A stretch of DNA of 64,000 nucleotides, taken from the NCBI RefSeq assembly GCF_023973825.1, contig NC_090127.1, positions 1,026,001-1,090,000 on the forward strand. The letters are read 5' to 3'. A program made the translations under genes and the position numbers. Origin of the DNA: Plasmodium brasilianum (Eukaryota > Apicomplexa > Aconoidasida > Haemosporida > Plasmodiidae). Below the pieces are notes generated by a model. The model worked only from the letters and a program-made list of their open reading frames with translations. It was not told the origin of the DNA and made no database searches. Positions 1 through 11,964 of the stretch are shown piece by piece (position 1 is the stretch's first letter; every line of letters starts with the position of its first letter).

Positions 1-858
1 ATACTGCAAAATTATTTTAATACAAATAAGTAACCTCTTTAGTACTTTATTTTAAAATATCGTTTTTTTATTTTATTTTATTTATAAGAATAACTGCTTT
101 TATGTAATATATATTTTACATTTCGTTTTTTTTCTTTTTCCTCGTTCTATTGTTATTTTATTTATTTTATTTTTTTTTTTGTATAATTTTATTCGATAAT
201 CTAATTGTTAGGAGTATTACTTTTAACTTTAACTATGTTTTTACATAGAGTTTTTTTTCTATTTTAAAAATATTCCCCAATATTTCTTTTTTTGATGTTA
301 ATTCCTCTTTATTCATTACTTAAGCGTTTATAAATAAATATATAATGTATTGTAAATATATAATGTATAAATTAATATAGAATTTATTTAAAAATATATA
401 ATGTACAGAAGAATACATACTGTATTTATAAATACATAATATACATATAAATATATAATGTTATATGAATATATGATGTTTATATGAATATATAATGTAT
501 ATATAAAATATATTCTGTAAATGGATAATACAAACATATGATGTGCATATATATTTATTCATAGATAACTAATGTTTACATGATATTTTTAAGTATGAAA
601 AATAATAGCACACCCTTTATGTGAAATATTTTTGGCTCATATAAAAATTTTTAAAATTTTTTATTTACACATAATAAAAGAATATAAAATATTTTTCCAG
701 GTTATATATATATAATAATATTTATATATAATATATTATTATATATATATATTATATATATATTTTTTCTTTTTTTCCTTAACTGTTTTAAATATTGCTA
801 TTTAAACATCTGATTTTCTTGCCTTACACCAAAGGAAGCGCTTGTTAAAAATAATAAA
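1..858. other. AT-rich intergenic DNA with degenerate repeats
   Basis: No coding exon is visible. Positions about 330-520 hold irregular copies of a short unit reading roughly AAATATATAATGTA, and 700-765 holds (TA)n-rich DNA. The stretch is upstream of the ZNF706-like gene at 859 and probably contains its promoter. Confidence 0.5.
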
Positions 859-1415
859 ATGGGTAAAGGAAGCAATGCATGTGTAGGTTTTAAAAAGAGA
901 ACTAAAATAACAGTAATATAAAAAATTTGTTAAACTAGTACTAATGATTTCTTTTTTTTTATGTACAAATTCAAATAGAAAAGAAACCAAGCAAGGGAGA
1001 GGAAAAACGTTGAAGTAAAAGCGGGGAAATCTCAACTAAAAGCGAATAAAGAAGCACTGAACGTTATTTGCAAAGTAAACAAAGAAAAAAATACATAAAA
1101 GTTGAGCAGTGTATGCATTTTTGTGTATAGCAAAACCAGTTAGAAATTAAACTTTTATGTACATTTCACATGATAAATTTTTTTTTTTTTTTCAAGTGAT
1201 CATATTTATGCATACATGATATTAAACAGTATGAATACATTTCAATTTCTTCAAACAATTTTGCTTTATATTTATTTATATTTTACTTTTTCCTTAAGGT
1301 GTGTTATACTGTATTTATGCAGACGCAGAGTATTGCACAGCTAGCCGAGCATGCCCAAAATAAACATAATAAAGACGTTAAGGAATGTTTTCCTGATAAA
1401 TTTCTAAGTTTATAA
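859..1415 (+). CDS. ZNF706-like small zinc-finger protein (3 exons)
   Basis: Three exons, 859-912, 979-1074 and 1299-1415, join in phase 0 to give 88 residues; introns use gtaata..atag and gtaaac..taag. The product has a basic N-terminus, then NQARERKN and KSQLKANKEALNVICK, then a C2H2-type finger with C49, C52, H68 and H73, ending KECFPDKFLSL. This order (ARER, basic helix, KSQL..N..A..I.C..C, H-x4-H, CFP) is that of the ZNF706 / plant At2g23090 family, whose members are usually about 75-90 residues. The family has been linked to the SERF group and to nucleic-acid or chaperone-related roles; the function in malaria parasites is unknown. The gene is easily missed because no exon exceeds 120 bases. 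It converges on the THADA-like gene, 267 bases away. Confidence 0.82.
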
Positions 1416-1682
1416 TATGTGCATGATTCTTAAACGTGCTTATTTTATACTTTTCTACGTCATCTTGCATTTTTACGTTACTACGTAATTTCTTTTTTTC
1501 TTTTTTTTTTTTTTGTAATTATTATATTATATAAAGCATTTTTTAAAGTATATAAAAAAGTTATATATATATATATACATGCATACAAGCATACATACAT
1601 ATATCAAGCAAAAATAAGAAAAAACACAAAAGAAAAGGATTACATAGCAATGTTAAATAACTGGTTTGTTTTGTTTTTCTTC

Positions 1683-4600
1683 TTAAATCGAAATTTTCAA
1701 AGAATATAATAATGTGTAAATGTCTGAAAAAAAGTTATTATTTTTCAAGTATGTACTATTCAGTATACTTAACAGAAGTTCCATAGTTTTCAATAAAAAC
1801 GGGTTGATTTCATATCTTGTTAATTTAAACGTATTATAAATGAATGTTGTTTTAGTTTTAATAATATTTATTTCATCATAGAAATAACTGTTGTAATAGA
1901 GAACTATATTTTTTTGAAAAAAAATATACAAATTGATTAGGAGGATAATTATTTTATTAAATAAATTACTTAAGCAAATAAGGATATTAGAATCAAACAA
2001 ATCCAGTTTTTTCTCAGAATGTAATAAAAGTAAGTAATCATTTAAACTTCTCTTAATGTCTGATATGGTATGCATTCTTAATGCTGATAAAAAAACTGTT
2101 ATATACTGTTGTTCATCACTGTTTACAGAATTATAGTCTTTAGAATTGTACATTTTATTTCTTAAATTGCTAATTATCTTTTTCCATGTACGTCTATAGT
2201 TTAATAAATATATATCATGATTAGACAAATTTATTTCATACTTTGATATATTTGCAATTATACTGTCAAATACTAAATCGTTCACAGTTTTCTCCTTTTT
2301 TTCGAAGCTTAGCGTATCAATGAATACGTAAAAATCAATAACATCAGTTTTGCACTGCTTGTTTTTCGCATGGAATTTTGCTTCATTAATTCCACTGCTA
2401 TTACTACTACAGTTGTTATTGTTACTGCTTCTATTTATATTACTTCCGCTAATACCATTACTACTTCTATTTCTATTACTTCCTCTAATAACATCAATGT
2501 TTCCAATACTGTTATCAACTTCCTCAAAATGTCCGTGAACTATTCTATTATCAGAACCTCTCCCCCTATGATGCCCAATCGGACTGCTATTGAACTGCAT
2601 ATTGCTAACATCATGTAGGTATTTCATGCAACAGGCACCTTTTTGTGTGCTCATAATTATGTTATATAAATAATAAAACAAAAATAAATGATTTAGCAGT
2701 ATATTGTTAATATACAAATTGTATTTTTCTTGGTCAAATAATTTTATGGGATTGTAATAGAAACTATTCTTAATACAGCCTTTTGTTTGATATATGCAAA
2801 AAGTTAAAATGTATAAGGATATGTTACTATAAAATTTTGAAATATAATAGATAAAAAATTCACAGCACATCATATCCTTCATATATTTTGAAATATTTAC
2901 CAAATTCTTATTCATAAAATCTAATACTACAATTTTCGTTTTATATCTTATTAACTCATTTTCATCATTTAACATGAATATTATGCAGCTATATAATACT
3001 ATAAAAAAACTGGTAAATAAATTGTACTTTCTAACATGTTTTAGTGGATTTTTTATATAAATAATATCGACAGTGATGTTTTGTTTTATTATTTTATTAT
3101 ATACTATTTTTTGTATATATTTGTTTAAATCATTTTTATACCACTTTGAATATTTTTTATGCACATTAGTTATATAAATTTTTGTACACGAATCAATGCT
3201 AATATTGTTGCATTCTTCTTTATCTTCATTACACATATAATTATTAGTAACCATCTGATAGTTGTATCTAGAAGTACAATTATTATTATTCGCAAAATAT
3301 GTCATATCAAAACGTTCTCTCTTATTTTCTATTTTTTCTATGTCCTCCATTTTCATATTTAACAAGCCATTTTTTGCCGAATAATATTTTACGAAAATTT
3401 CCTTTTTGCTTAGAGATTCTTTATATTTTCTATGGTTATTTTCTACATGGCTACTCATTTTACTCATTTCTTTTTCTTCCTTTTCTAACTCGTCGTAATT
3501 ATATTCTACAACACCGTAATTTAGAAAGGCTTTTATAAAATATTTCGTATATGTAACTGAATTTTTATTATATAACAATGAAAAAAAATTCATAAATATA
3601 AGAAAATAAAAATACACAAAATTATAAATATATGTATTCAAGTTACTACCAGAAGTTAACAGTAATGATAACCTATTTTTTCTTTCTTGTTCAATATAAT
3701 CAAATATATTTTTAAAGAAAATGCCTCTAGGTAAACATCTAGTAATTACTCCTTTTTCTCTATCCTCTTTTTTAACACTAGTAAAAAATTTTACGCACAT
3801 AAGATAACTATATGAAATAATATACTTGTCTAGGTAATTCTTCCCTACATTCTTTAAATAATATTGTTTCATCGTTTCAAATAAAAACAAATTTTCTAAA
3901 GATATATATTTTATAACCGTTAATATAATGCTAAAGCAGTATTTCTTTATGTTTATATTATCATCGTACATATAAATAATTTCAAACAGTAATAAATAAA
4001 GATATATATATGTATATTCATCCACTGATTGCCCAATATCACCGGAATCATCCTGATTCCTATCTTCATTATATACATGTTTCATTACTCGATTACATAT
4101 TCCCTTTTTGGTAATAAATATGGATTCCTTTTTATTATAGTTGGTAAAAAACTTAAAAGAATTATAATCTGAAAATTTATTTAATTCGTTTTCCTTTATT
4201 TGAAATTCCTTTTTATCTCTTTTTTTTATATTTAATAACCAATTATACAATAACGATTCTATATAATTTTCATTATTAATAGACAAATATATGTCTAATA
4301 TAGATACAAAATTATTAACAGTTTTGGTAATTTTCATCAGAAACTCATTGATTAATACAGGTATATACATGTCATTATCATATAAACTTATTTTATTAAA
4401 TAACAGAACTACCACATTTTTGTTTATTGTAATTGGAATTTTACTATACAGAATGTTTAAAATTTGTAGAATTAATAACATTACTGAATATGCATTACTT
4501 TTTATAAATATAGATAAAAATTGAAAAAACATTTTTCTGAATTTTCTTTTATTTTCATCTATTAAAATGGTTGTTTCCTTTCTCCTAACGAATTCAATAA

Positions 4601-7600
4601 ATAAAAGCAAATAGCAATTTTTCTTTTTTTTTCTAACTGCATTTATTACAACTTTATTCAAAAAATTAAAAATCAAATTTTCCTTCTTCAACTTTAGGTA
4701 GATGTGTAAGTAAACGTTGGTGATTATTCTGCAAATAAGAACTTGAACAAAATAGTTACCAAATGTTAGTAATTTTTTGAAATATTTTAAAAATATGAAA
4801 TATATACTTACATTACTTATATTGTCAACAAAGTTATAATTTGTTTTATAACTCGCTGTAGCGTTATCGGAACTAATCTCCTTTTTATTGTACCCCTCTT
4901 CATTATTTGTTTCTATTTCCGCCTTCCAACAATTATTTACGATATAATTTGTTCGTTTTTCTAAAATTTTGTACATATTACAAGTAGTCGACAAATCTCC
5001 CTTATTACTGTAGAGTAAGAAATAATCGTCATTGTTAAAAATTATAATATTTGACAAAAATATTAATATTGGTATAAATTCAGCATAAAAATGGGAGTAA
5101 TCAAAAAAGGATTCAAATTTGTATTTACTACAAAATTCATTATTTAAAGATGTACACTTCTTCATAAACACATTTAGAAATATATTTAATAAATTAACCG
5201 AATTTAGTAAATCAAAAAATGTTAAATTTATATTTTTAAATATTCTACTTTTACTTCCTGTACAGAAATAGTACATATTTGATGATACGTGATATGAATA
5301 ATTCAATTTAGCTAACAATCGTTTTGTCAAAATGTTATATAACGACGTACTAGAACTTTTTAGACAAAAAAATTTACTTTTATAATAAATTAATGATATT
5401 TTGTATATATCATTAATATATTCATATAATGTTTTATTATCTATAATGGTATATATATGTTTTATAATATTTAAGCAAATCACTTTTTTATATTTGTTAT
5501 TACCATTATACAAGTAATTTAGGGTAATTCTAATTATAAAGTTATATATGATATATTGTTCTTTAATTCTATACGACTTGGCTAAAGAACTTAAAGCTAA
5601 ACACATGTTGCTCGACTTTCTTAAAAAATTTCTATTAATTTTTTTATTATCTAAGATGAGCTTATTTAATTTTTCATTTATTTCAAACTTCCTTTGATCA
5701 TGAAAATATTTCGAGCAACTGTCTCCATTAATTACGTTTCCTTTTTCGTCTACTATTCTATAGTTACGATTTATATTTTTATTTTTACTTACATTTGTAT
5801 TTTTATTTTTACTTACATTTGTATTTTTATTTTTACTTACATTTATATTCATATTTTCCCCTCCTTCATTATTTTCCGTATTAAAATACGAATTACTAAA
5901 ATTTATAGATAAAAATTCACTTATATCAACGTTGTTCTCATCTTTCGAAGTTAGTTTTTTATTTAGACTGACAATAATTCTATTCAAAATTTTAAAATTA
6001 TTACTATTATTGTTTTCACTAATGATACTATAACTATCATTTATAATGTTCTGTTGTGATTTGTTACTTGTGATATCATTCGTAGAAACTTCCTTCTGTT
6101 GCATATTTGCTTCGTTTATATTTACATTTTCCCCAATACATTTTATAGTATTTTTTTCACTTTTAAAAATATGCAAAATTATATATATATAAAACAAAGG
6201 AATTGTTTGCATATCTTCATTAGTTTTTATTACTATAATTTTGCAAACATCGAGTAAACAATCGGCTAAATATTGCTGACACGCAACATGCTTTGAATAT
6301 AATAATAAACATAGAAGATTTTGAATTATAAAATGAATTTCTGTCTTGTTAAAAAAACATATAGATATATTTTTATTTTCACATATAAGAGTTACATTTT
6401 CTGCTTCTATATTCTTTTCGCCTTCGTATTTTCTTGTTGAAATTTTATCTATTAATATAGATTCTTTATCAGGTGACCATTTGTAACAATTTACACAGTA
6501 TTTAATATTAAATTTAAAAGAAAAATCAACTATTGATGTAATTAATGTGCATATGTACTTAATAGATAACCATATAATTATGGAGGTTGCTTCCTTTTCA
6601 TTCTCTTTTTCAAATATTAAGTGCCCTCTGCAGTCATAAAAGAAGTTATTCGAACTGCTTAGAAATAAGATGTTTAAGTAGTTGAATAAATAGTACAAAA
6701 TTGTGCATATATGCACTTTTAACAATAGTAAATAGCTGTATGATGCTGAAACGTTATTAATTAAAATGTGGACTAGCTTATATTTATCAAAATTTAAATA
6801 TGTGCTACATTTGCATAAACTTATTTCACAAAAGGATCTAAACAATTCAACATTCTCTATCTCCTTATTGAAATTGATGTTATCCTTTAAGTATGACACA
6901 AATTCATTTATGTAATACGCTAGTTTGTACATTTCACTATTTTCTATATCCTTATGCCTCGTCAATTTCACAATGCTTTCCTTTTTTATTTTATTAATAA
7001 AATTTTCTAATATATACAAATAAATATTTCTAGACATATTATATTTGCAATTATCACTAAGTAAATAATTTATGTAATTCGTTAAATATGTGTTGTTTCC
7101 CCTTATATTATTCCCAATATCGCTAAATTTATTTAGATGATTAAAAAAGTTACAAGAAAGTACATCTTCCTTCACAAATAATTTCAAACTATGCACATTT
7201 ATAAATGTCATATTATTACTACTGCTTCCGTTAGTATTCGTATTGTTTAATAAATTCATTTTATTCTTTTCTGTGATATTACTGTTACAGTTTATTGATA
7301 TATAACACAATTTTAACAAGAAGGCAAAAAAGGAATGATCAACTTGTCTATGAGATTTCATTAATGGAATAAATGACTTATTTAAACATTCAAGATTTTG
7401 TTTTTTTAACAGAATTATACTTGCTGTTTTAAAAAAAATTTCTTTTGATATTAAATAGAATTCCTTCCAAGTTGTTTTAACATTAAATAGAAAAAAAAAA
7501 AAATTAATATTGTCAAAATATGCAAAATAATCTACTATTGTATTTAATATATCAGAACAATAAACAGATACCTCTATGCTCATATCTTTATTTGTGCTTT

Positions 7601-10600
7601 TAAATAAAATAAAAATTATATTCATTAGATAGTAATTATACAAAAAAATCCCTTTATTAACATTGACGTAATTTCCATTTGATGAATAAAGTATACAAGT
7701 AGAATATACACTTTTTAAAAAGTAACTACTAATATCTGCATTAAGGACCTTTGTACTACTACCATATAAGAAACGTATGGCTTTTCTTAAATCTAATATA
7801 TCGGTATGATCGTATGTGTAATATGGTTTATTTCCCTCTTCATAATATATTTTTTCATGTTCTCCGGTGTTTTCTGTCCTTTCACAATTTCTAACACGGT
7901 TGTTTTCATTCATTTTGTGATCGTTTTTCCCATCCTTTTGATCTAAATTTTTTTTTCTTCCTCCCTGCTTCTCCTTCTTGTTATTTCTTCTATCCAATTC
8001 GATCATTCTTTGATAAAAAACAAAAAATTTTTCAAAAAATAACAAAATGTATTTTTTATAAGAATCTCTATTTGTTCTTGTAATATTGGTTATGGATGTA
8101 GTTAAAAAAGTTAAAAATAGATATAAGTCACATATGTTTAAATATTTGTTTTCACATATAAAAGACAAAATAGATAATATTACTTCGTCATTTGAAAAAT
8201 AAAAAAAATTTTTTAACGTTTTCACATTTAATAAAAAATCACCACATAACTGATAAAAATAATCATTTTTATAATTTACTATCTCGATGTGTTCATATTT
8301 TCTCAATGTGCATAATGTGTATAATTCCAAATAAATAATTTTTTCTATACAATGAAAATTATATAAATAATATTTTTCTACTTTCATTTCTTCTAGTTCA
8401 CATGTATATCTACCACCATATTTTTCTATTTCCATTTTTACAATTTTATAATTAAAAAAAATATTTTCCTCTTTTTTATATGTTATGTGGTTATACCATA
8501 TCTCTTCTGATTTGTTTATCTCTAACAACTGATTCCTCAAATATTGGAAGTATTGTTCATTTATCAGTTCCTTTCTACCTTTCATCATGTTATTTACGCA
8601 TATGAAATTATCCACATTAATATCACTGTGTCTGGTGCAATATGCTGGTCTATTTTTTATTATTTGTTTCTCTTTATGATTATCAAAATATGTTTTTAAA
8701 CGATAATATTCCTTATTTATAATAAAATACAAATAATTATTATCACTTTTATAAAACAACTCAATAAACTTCTTTATGTAAAATGTTTTCATACAAAAGC
8801 TATCTGTTATTAAAATGTTTTTTACAAATATACAATATAATAAATATTTATCTTCTACATGTGTAAAAATATGTTTAATGCACTGCTTTATCAACTCATA
8901 TAAACTAAACAAAAAAAAATCATCCTTCTGAAAAAAGCAGTAAAATAAATATTCTAACACGTTTTTATGACACATAAATTCCTTAGAATATTTTAATAAC
9001 AATGACAAACATAAATATTTCTTTTTTTTTTCCTGATAAAAAATAATATATGTTAAATTGTTATAGACATCCTTTTTTATAAATGTATTTTTCTTGCTAG
9101 TAAGTAAAAGCTCATAAACACCTATGCAACTTTTCCATATTATTTTAATGTTATACAGTGAATATTTCTTTATTAATTGTAAAATACTCTTAATTATAAT
9201 TGCGTATAATTCTTTTAAAAATTCTATTTTCTTTTCATCACTGAAATAGTTGAAATATATTTTTAAATTATTTATATTCACACTTTCTTCACTGTTAACA
9301 ATTTCACTTAAATCCGTAAGAGAAACATTTTCACAATTATATAGTTCTCTCTCAGGTTTAGCATTCTTACCTCCATTTTTTAGTAAAAAAAAATTTATTC
9401 TTCCATCTTTTATATTTCCCCCTTCGTCAAAGAAATGGTGATCACAATGATGATTGTGAAACTCATTATTACGTAATTCGTCAATGGTACAACCTTTTTT
9501 CCTAATGATATTTTCGTCATTACCTCCTTCAAATAAATTATTTTCAAAGGCATTTATTTTAGAAAATGTATTCCTAGAAACAAAATTGTTTTTTTGTTCG
9601 TTCATAACTTCATCATTTTCACAAAATTTTTTGTTTCCACAATTTTTTTTACTCAACAAATTATCATTTTTTACGCATTCTTCTGTACAATTATTACTCT
9701 CCGATTTGTAAGAAAAAGATTTTTCATTTTGTTTATTCGTTGGAAAATAATCCTTTACACATTCAAAAATATATTGTAATCCTTCATTTTTCTGCAACCA
9801 AAAGTTTATGCTCTCTATACACAGAAATATAAAAAATGGGTTTTTACTATTTCCGCATAGTAAATTTTTTATTTTAAAAAATAACACGAAATAATCCAAA
9901 TTATCATCAGTGCTAACATTTTTTACATTTTTATATTTTATTATTAAAATACTTCTATATTTACATAATATTAAAAAAGGGTTCTCCTTTTTTTTTTCTT
10001 TTATAACATTATTGCATTCTTCAAGCATTTCCTTAATCTTTTTAATAAATGATAAATATATGTTGTATCCTGCAATGTCTAAGAGTATTCCGTTTTCGTT
10101 CGTGTCTTCCCTTTTGTTTTTCTGACATTTATTTTTACATCCCTTTTCATATTCGTCATTCAAAAACTCTATTTCACTCCCATATCCTATTTTATGTACG
10201 CCTCTATTTAAACCTTGTAAGACTGAACTCCAAATTTCATTTTCTTCAATTACTGCAGTATACCCAGTTTTTGTTCTGTATTTTTTTTTATTGCTTGTTT
10301 TAGTTAGATACTTCTCGTCCGGTATAGTGCCATTTTCTGTTACATTAATATGAAAATAATTCTCGTAATTTTTTTTTTCAATTGTGCATTTCTTATTCTC
10401 AATGTTTTTCTGCTTTTCACTAACTTGTTCTTTAAGAACAACGTAAGAATTTTTTTGTTCGCTTAAAATATGAAGTATATTTCTTTCATAATTAATTACA
10501 ATATTTTTCACTTGTTGATATATTAAGCACACATGTGTACATATGTCTTTATCAAAAGGAAATTGCAACAAAATTTTTTTTAAATTTTTTGATATAAGAA

Positions 10601-11243
10601 AAAATATTTCAAGCATATCCCATTTTAATTCTAGTGTTGCGTTACCATTAAAAGTTATTAAAAAATTTGCAAAAATGTTTAAATAATTTTGATTTTTTTT
10701 TAAAAAATTGATTTTCAACTTGTTGTTAATGTACCATAATATATCTGTATAAAACATGCTAATATTATGTTCATTAAATATATCATGATTATTTATTATA
10801 TATTCAATTACTAATGTTTTACAACTCATATTATAATGCTCCCTATAATCCTTTAAAAAGATATTTTTTAAAAAATGAAAAATTAATTTATCTTTCCACT
10901 TGTTGTTCGTAAATATATAAAAATTTATTACTCTAAAGGGATTGTTTTTAATTTTTGCATTTTTCAAGAATATTATCAAATATATAAAATACTCACCAAT
11001 TAATAAATTTCTTTCATCACATATTTCAAAATTCTTATAATTGTCAAAAAACTGTGTTACATTTGCTTTTACATCTGTTACAGATATATTTATTTTTTTC
11101 CAGTATACAATTATTTCATCCTTCTTTAAAATATCTAAGCTGACAAAATTTGATAAGACTGATTTATGAATGCTTGCTATTTTTTTCTCAATTTCCTGTA
11201 TTTCTATTTTCTTGATTTTTTCGAAAAATCGCAAACCTGCCAT
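1683..11243 (-). CDS. THADA: Giant THADA/Trm732-like (DUF2428) protein
   Basis: A single uninterrupted frame of 3186 residues, mostly hydrophobic helical sequence with basic or asparagine-rich inserts, as expected of a HEAT/ARM-repeat solenoid. The middle matches the order of landmarks in THADA/Trm732. A segment with YSKHVACQQYLADCLL (about 1650) sits where THADA has SRHRGA. RKSSNMCLALSSLAK (from about 1875) sits where the family has RRSAGLP. LKSSSTSLYNILTKRL (from about 1961) sits where it has VRNSSTLLFSALITRI, followed by a TFFDL segment and EFIPILIFLSNI. In yeast Trm732 partners Trm7 for 2'-O-methylation of tRNA position 32; that role here is inference. Human THADA is about 1950 residues, so this copy is enlarged by inserts (for example about 230-400, 530-640 and 1700-1870). 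The start codon begins MAGLRFF. Confidence 0.7.
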   Translation of the reverse strand: MAGLRFFEKIKKIEIQEIEKKIASIHKSVLSNFVSLDILKKDEIIVYWKKINISVTDVKANVTQFFDNYKNFEICDERNLLIGEYFIYLIIFLKNAKIKNNPFRVINFYIFTNNKWKDKLIFHFLKNIFLKDYREHYNMSCKTLVIEYIINNHDIFNEHNISMFYTDILWYINNKLKINFLKKNQNYLNIFANFLITFNGNATLELKWDMLEIFFLISKNLKKILLQFPFDKDICTHVCLIYQQVKNIVINYERNILHILSEQKNSYVVLKEQVSEKQKNIENKKCTIEKKNYENYFHINVTENGTIPDEKYLTKTSNKKKYRTKTGYTAVIEENEIWSSVLQGLNRGVHKIGYGSEIEFLNDEYEKGCKNKCQKNKREDTNENGILLDIAGYNIYLSFIKKIKEMLEECNNVIKEKKKENPFLILCKYRSILIIKYKNVKNVSTDDNLDYFVLFFKIKNLLCGNSKNPFFIFLCIESINFWLQKNEGLQYIFECVKDYFPTNKQNEKSFSYKSESNNCTEECVKNDNLLSKKNCGNKKFCENDEVMNEQKNNFVSRNTFSKINAFENNLFEGGNDENIIRKKGCTIDELRNNEFHNHHCDHHFFDEGGNIKDGRINFFLLKNGGKNAKPERELYNCENVSLTDLSEIVNSEESVNINNLKIYFNYFSDEKKIEFLKELYAIIIKSILQLIKKYSLYNIKIIWKSCIGVYELLLTSKKNTFIKKDVYNNLTYIIFYQEKKKKYLCLSLLLKYSKEFMCHKNVLEYLFYCFFQKDDFFLFSLYELIKQCIKHIFTHVEDKYLLYCIFVKNILITDSFCMKTFYIKKFIELFYKSDNNYLYFIINKEYYRLKTYFDNHKEKQIIKNRPAYCTRHSDINVDNFICVNNMMKGRKELINEQYFQYLRNQLLEINKSEEIWYNHITYKKEENIFFNYKIVKMEIEKYGGRYTCELEEMKVEKYYLYNFHCIEKIIYLELYTLCTLRKYEHIEIVNYKNDYFYQLCGDFLLNVKTLKNFFYFSNDEVILSILSFICENKYLNICDLYLFLTFLTTSITNITRTNRDSYKKYILLFFEKFFVFYQRMIELDRRNNKKEKQGGRKKNLDQKDGKNDHKMNENNRVRNCERTENTGEHEKIYYEEGNKPYYTYDHTDILDLRKAIRFLYGSSTKVLNADISSYFLKSVYSTCILYSSNGNYVNVNKGIFLYNYYLMNIIFILFKSTNKDMSIEVSVYCSDILNTIVDYFAYFDNINFFFFLFNVKTTWKEFYLISKEIFFKTASIILLKKQNLECLNKSFIPLMKSHRQVDHSFFAFLLKLCYISINCNSNITEKNKMNLLNNTNTNGSSSNNMTFINVHSLKLFVKEDVLSCNFFNHLNKFSDIGNNIRGNNTYLTNYINYLLSDNCKYNMSRNIYLYILENFINKIKKESIVKLTRHKDIENSEMYKLAYYINEFVSYLKDNINFNKEIENVELFRSFCEISLCKCSTYLNFDKYKLVHILINNVSASYSYLLLLKVHICTILYYLFNYLNILFLSSSNNFFYDCRGHLIFEKENEKEATSIIIWLSIKYICTLITSIVDFSFKFNIKYCVNCYKWSPDKESILIDKISTRKYEGEKNIEAENVTLICENKNISICFFNKTEIHFIIQNLLCLLLYSKHVACQQYLADCLLDVCKIIVIKTNEDMQTIPLFYIYIILHIFKSEKNTIKCIGENVNINEANMQQKEVSTNDITSNKSQQNIINDSYSIISENNNSNNFKILNRIIVSLNKKLTSKDENNVDISEFLSINFSNSYFNTENNEGGENMNINVSKNKNTNVSKNKNTNVSKNKNINRNYRIVDEKGNVINGDSCSKYFHDQRKFEINEKLNKLILDNKKINRNFLRKSSNMCLALSSLAKSYRIKEQYIIYNFIIRITLNYLYNGNNKYKKVICLNIIKHIYTIIDNKTLYEYINDIYKISLIYYKSKFFCLKSSSTSLYNILTKRLLAKLNYSYHVSSNMYYFCTGSKSRIFKNINLTFFDLLNSVNLLNIFLNVFMKKCTSLNNEFCSKYKFESFFDYSHFYAEFIPILIFLSNIIIFNNDDYFLLYSNKGDLSTTCNMYKILEKRTNYIVNNCWKAEIETNNEEGYNKKEISSDNATASYKTNYNFVDNISNVSIYFIFLKYFKKLLTFGNYFVQVLICRIITNVYLHIYLKLKKENLIFNFLNKVVINAVRKKKKNCYLLLFIEFVRRKETTILIDENKRKFRKMFFQFLSIFIKSNAYSVMLLILQILNILYSKIPITINKNVVVLLFNKISLYDNDMYIPVLINEFLMKITKTVNNFVSILDIYLSINNENYIESLLYNWLLNIKKRDKKEFQIKENELNKFSDYNSFKFFTNYNKKESIFITKKGICNRVMKHVYNEDRNQDDSGDIGQSVDEYTYIYLYLLLFEIIYMYDDNINIKKYCFSIILTVIKYISLENLFLFETMKQYYLKNVGKNYLDKYIISYSYLMCVKFFTSVKKEDREKGVITRCLPRGIFFKNIFDYIEQERKNRLSLLLTSGSNLNTYIYNFVYFYFLIFMNFFSLLYNKNSVTYTKYFIKAFLNYGVVEYNYDELEKEEKEMSKMSSHVENNHRKYKESLSKKEIFVKYYSAKNGLLNMKMEDIEKIENKRERFDMTYFANNNNCTSRYNYQMVTNNYMCNEDKEECNNISIDSCTKIYITNVHKKYSKWYKNDLNKYIQKIVYNKIIKQNITVDIIYIKNPLKHVRKYNLFTSFFIVLYSCIIFMLNDENELIRYKTKIVVLDFMNKNLVNISKYMKDMMCCEFFIYYISKFYSNISLYILTFCIYQTKGCIKNSFYYNPIKLFDQEKYNLYINNILLNHLFLFYYLYNIIMSTQKGACCMKYLHDVSNMQFNSSPIGHHRGRGSDNRIVHGHFEEVDNSIGNIDVIRGSNRNRSSNGISGSNINRSSNNNNCSSNSSGINEAKFHAKNKQCKTDVIDFYVFIDTLSFEKKEKTVNDLVFDSIIANISKYEINLSNHDIYLLNYRRTWKKIISNLRNKMYNSKDYNSVNSDEQQYITVFLSALRMHTISDIKRSLNDYLLLLHSEKKLDLFDSNILICLSNLFNKIIILLINLYIFFQKNIVLYYNSYFYDEINIIKTKTTFIYNTFKLTRYEINPFLLKTMELLLSILNSTYLKNNNFFSDIYTLLYSLKISI

Positions 11244-11964
11244 TATTCACATTTTATTGTAAAATTTTGTTGGTTTAAGTATTGTGTTTTTTCCCCTTAA
11301 CCTAAATTTTTTACTTTCCCAATATATATATATATATATATATATTTTTATGCGTCATTCCAAGTATTATTTTTATAAGCACAAGGTATTATATTTATAT
11401 TTAGGAAACACAATCTATTATATATAAAATATGCTTTAAAATTAAGCAATATTCCAAGAGAAGAATATTTATATTACTTCCAATCATTTGATAATGCCTC
11501 AAACCCCAATCTGATAAAATATTTGTACGAATATTGTAGCAAAAACTTTATTTCACTTTTATATATGTATACAACTAAATATGTTTATTAATGCCATTGT
11601 ATGTATTTTTCTATGTAGCGTGTTGCTCAATTATTTGCACGCACCTGTATTATAAGTTATATATATATTAAGTTCATTTTTGAATTTTTTTTTTTTTTTT
11701 TTTGAATATAGTGAAAATTATTCTATTTATCACTTATATAACTGTAAATAGTTACGTGATGTATGCATATTTGCATATATATATATATATATCAACATGT
11801 ATTTGTGCATACATATAGAAACATTGACAAGATGTAATAGATGCTTATATTTATTTTTATAAATGTTTAATAAGAGTTGGTGTTGCATAGATGAAAGAAA
11901 ACTAATAATATACAAAAATGAATTTTGTTTTTCTTTTATTTTTATTCAAGATACTCTCATATAA
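11244..11964. promoter_or_regulatory. Divergent intergenic region, probable shared promoter
   Basis: About 720 bases separate the start codons of the THADA-like gene (leftward) and the DHHC gene (rightward). It contains (TA)n at about 11324-11344 and a T run at about 11685-11703. No specific factor site can be assigned; the promoter role is inferred from the head-to-head arrangement. Confidence 0.45.

Noticed and set aside
802..1035. 77-codon minus-strand frame
   Set aside because: It lies opposite exons 1 and 2 of the ZNF706-like gene and has no family features.
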